A DNA stretch of 6,413 bases from Planctomycetaceae bacterium (GTDB taxonomy: Bacteria; Planctomycetota; Planctomycetia; Planctomycetales; Planctomycetaceae), in the NCBI GenBank assembly GCA_023258825.1, contig JALQWE010000223.1:1-6413 (forward strand), read 5' to 3'. Shown here piece after piece: positions 6,197 to 6,413 of the stretch. How positions within the stretch are numbered: the stretch's first letter is position 1; each line of letters starts with the position of its first letter. Made by a program: the position numbers and the translations under genes. The notes under the pieces were generated by a model that was not told where the DNA came from, did no database searches, and saw nothing but the letters and a program-made list of their open reading frames with translations.

Positions 6197-6413
6197 TTAA
6201 CCGAGCTGATTCGCAACACGATTCGCTCGCCGCAATGTCCCAACACCAGAAAGCACTTCTGGCCGTCCTGCCTCCGTGCGAAATCGCCGGCGGAAGTTAC
6301 GCACCAGATCCAGCCACGATTCAACCGTGCAGTCCAACCGGTCCAGAATCGGTTTCAGGTCGCTGGAAATCACCCCCGGCTTGTCTCGCCGCAACTGACG
6401 GCCAGTCCAGTCC
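6197..6413 (-). CDS. C-terminal end of a transposase-like protein (IS200-like/REP-associated family), partial
   Basis: The minus-strand frame is open from the right edge to the TAA at 6197-6199, giving 71 residues. The visible sequence begins DWTGRQLRRDKPGVI, followed by LKPILDRLDCTVESWLDLV and a basic segment NFRRRFRTEAGRPE. I recall this arrangement (WTGR, then a basic DK-G-I, then PIL-RL with a Trp, then an F-R-F-AGR element) from the C-terminal extension of planctomycete transposases related to the Y1/REP-associated tyrosine group. The catalytic HUH and Tyr motifs would lie outside the window, so the call rests on the tail alone. In-frame TTG at 6394 could be read as a start, but the family-like sequence runs through it, so the gene almost certainly continues beyond the edge. 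It may be intact or a remnant. Confidence 0.6.
   Translation of the reverse strand, partial: DWTGRQLRRDKPGVISSDLKPILDRLDCTVESWLDLVRNFRRRFRTEAGRPEVLSGVGTLRRANRVANQLG

Noticed and set aside
5910..6200. Plus-strand frame of 96 codons after the nagB terminator
   Set aside because: It has no ribosome binding site, no motif and odd composition, and it overlaps the end of the minus-strand transposase-like gene.
1..6413. CRISPR array, tRNA, rRNA or riboswitch
   Set aside because: No regularly spaced repeats, no cloverleaf with a GTTC-type T-loop and no recognisable conserved RNA motif were seen on either strand by eye.

Overview
The window looks like chromosomal DNA from a planctomycete (class Planctomycetia is my best guess). 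Base composition is moderately GC-rich by eye. Several protein families have a planctomycete flavour: a membrane-anchored C-terminal domain at the left edge, a short HNH protein, a NagB deaminase fused to a PIG-L/LmbE deacetylase, and a transposase tail at the right edge. Most starts lack a strong Shine-Dalgarno site. The assignment rests on recalled family resemblance, not on a search.

Layout, left to right. Positions 1-837 (+) hold the 3' part of a membrane protein gene that enters from outside the window. It converges on 943-1188 (-), a small S4-domain RNA-binding protein of YbcJ/RlbA type. Upstream of that on the same strand is 1391-2596 (-), a tRNA-dihydrouridine synthase of DusB type. 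A non-coding stretch (2597-3015) separates it from the divergent HNH endonuclease-family gene at 3016-3615 (+). After a 247-nt gap comes the largest gene, 3863-5800 (+), a two-domain glucosamine-6-phosphate deaminase/PIG-L deacetylase fusion. It is closed by a perfect 12-bp intrinsic terminator hairpin (5809-5840). The remaining DNA (5841-6196) shows no convincing gene. At 6197-6413 (-) lies the C-terminal end of what I read as a planctomycete IS200-like/REP-associated transposase relative, cut by the right edge.

Functionally this is mostly a housekeeping and metabolic neighbourhood: tRNA modification and RNA binding on the minus strand, and amino-sugar catabolism on the plus strand. The genes do not form one obvious pathway. 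The S4 protein and Dus could be co-transcribed, although 202 nt separate them. The HNH gene and the nagB fusion appear to be separate units.

I did not find a convincing undescribed system. The observations most worth checking are the nagB/PIG-L fusion, where the E. coli Asp141 position of the deaminase is changed; a perfect palindrome inside the spacer of a candidate dus promoter; and the transposase fragment at the right edge.
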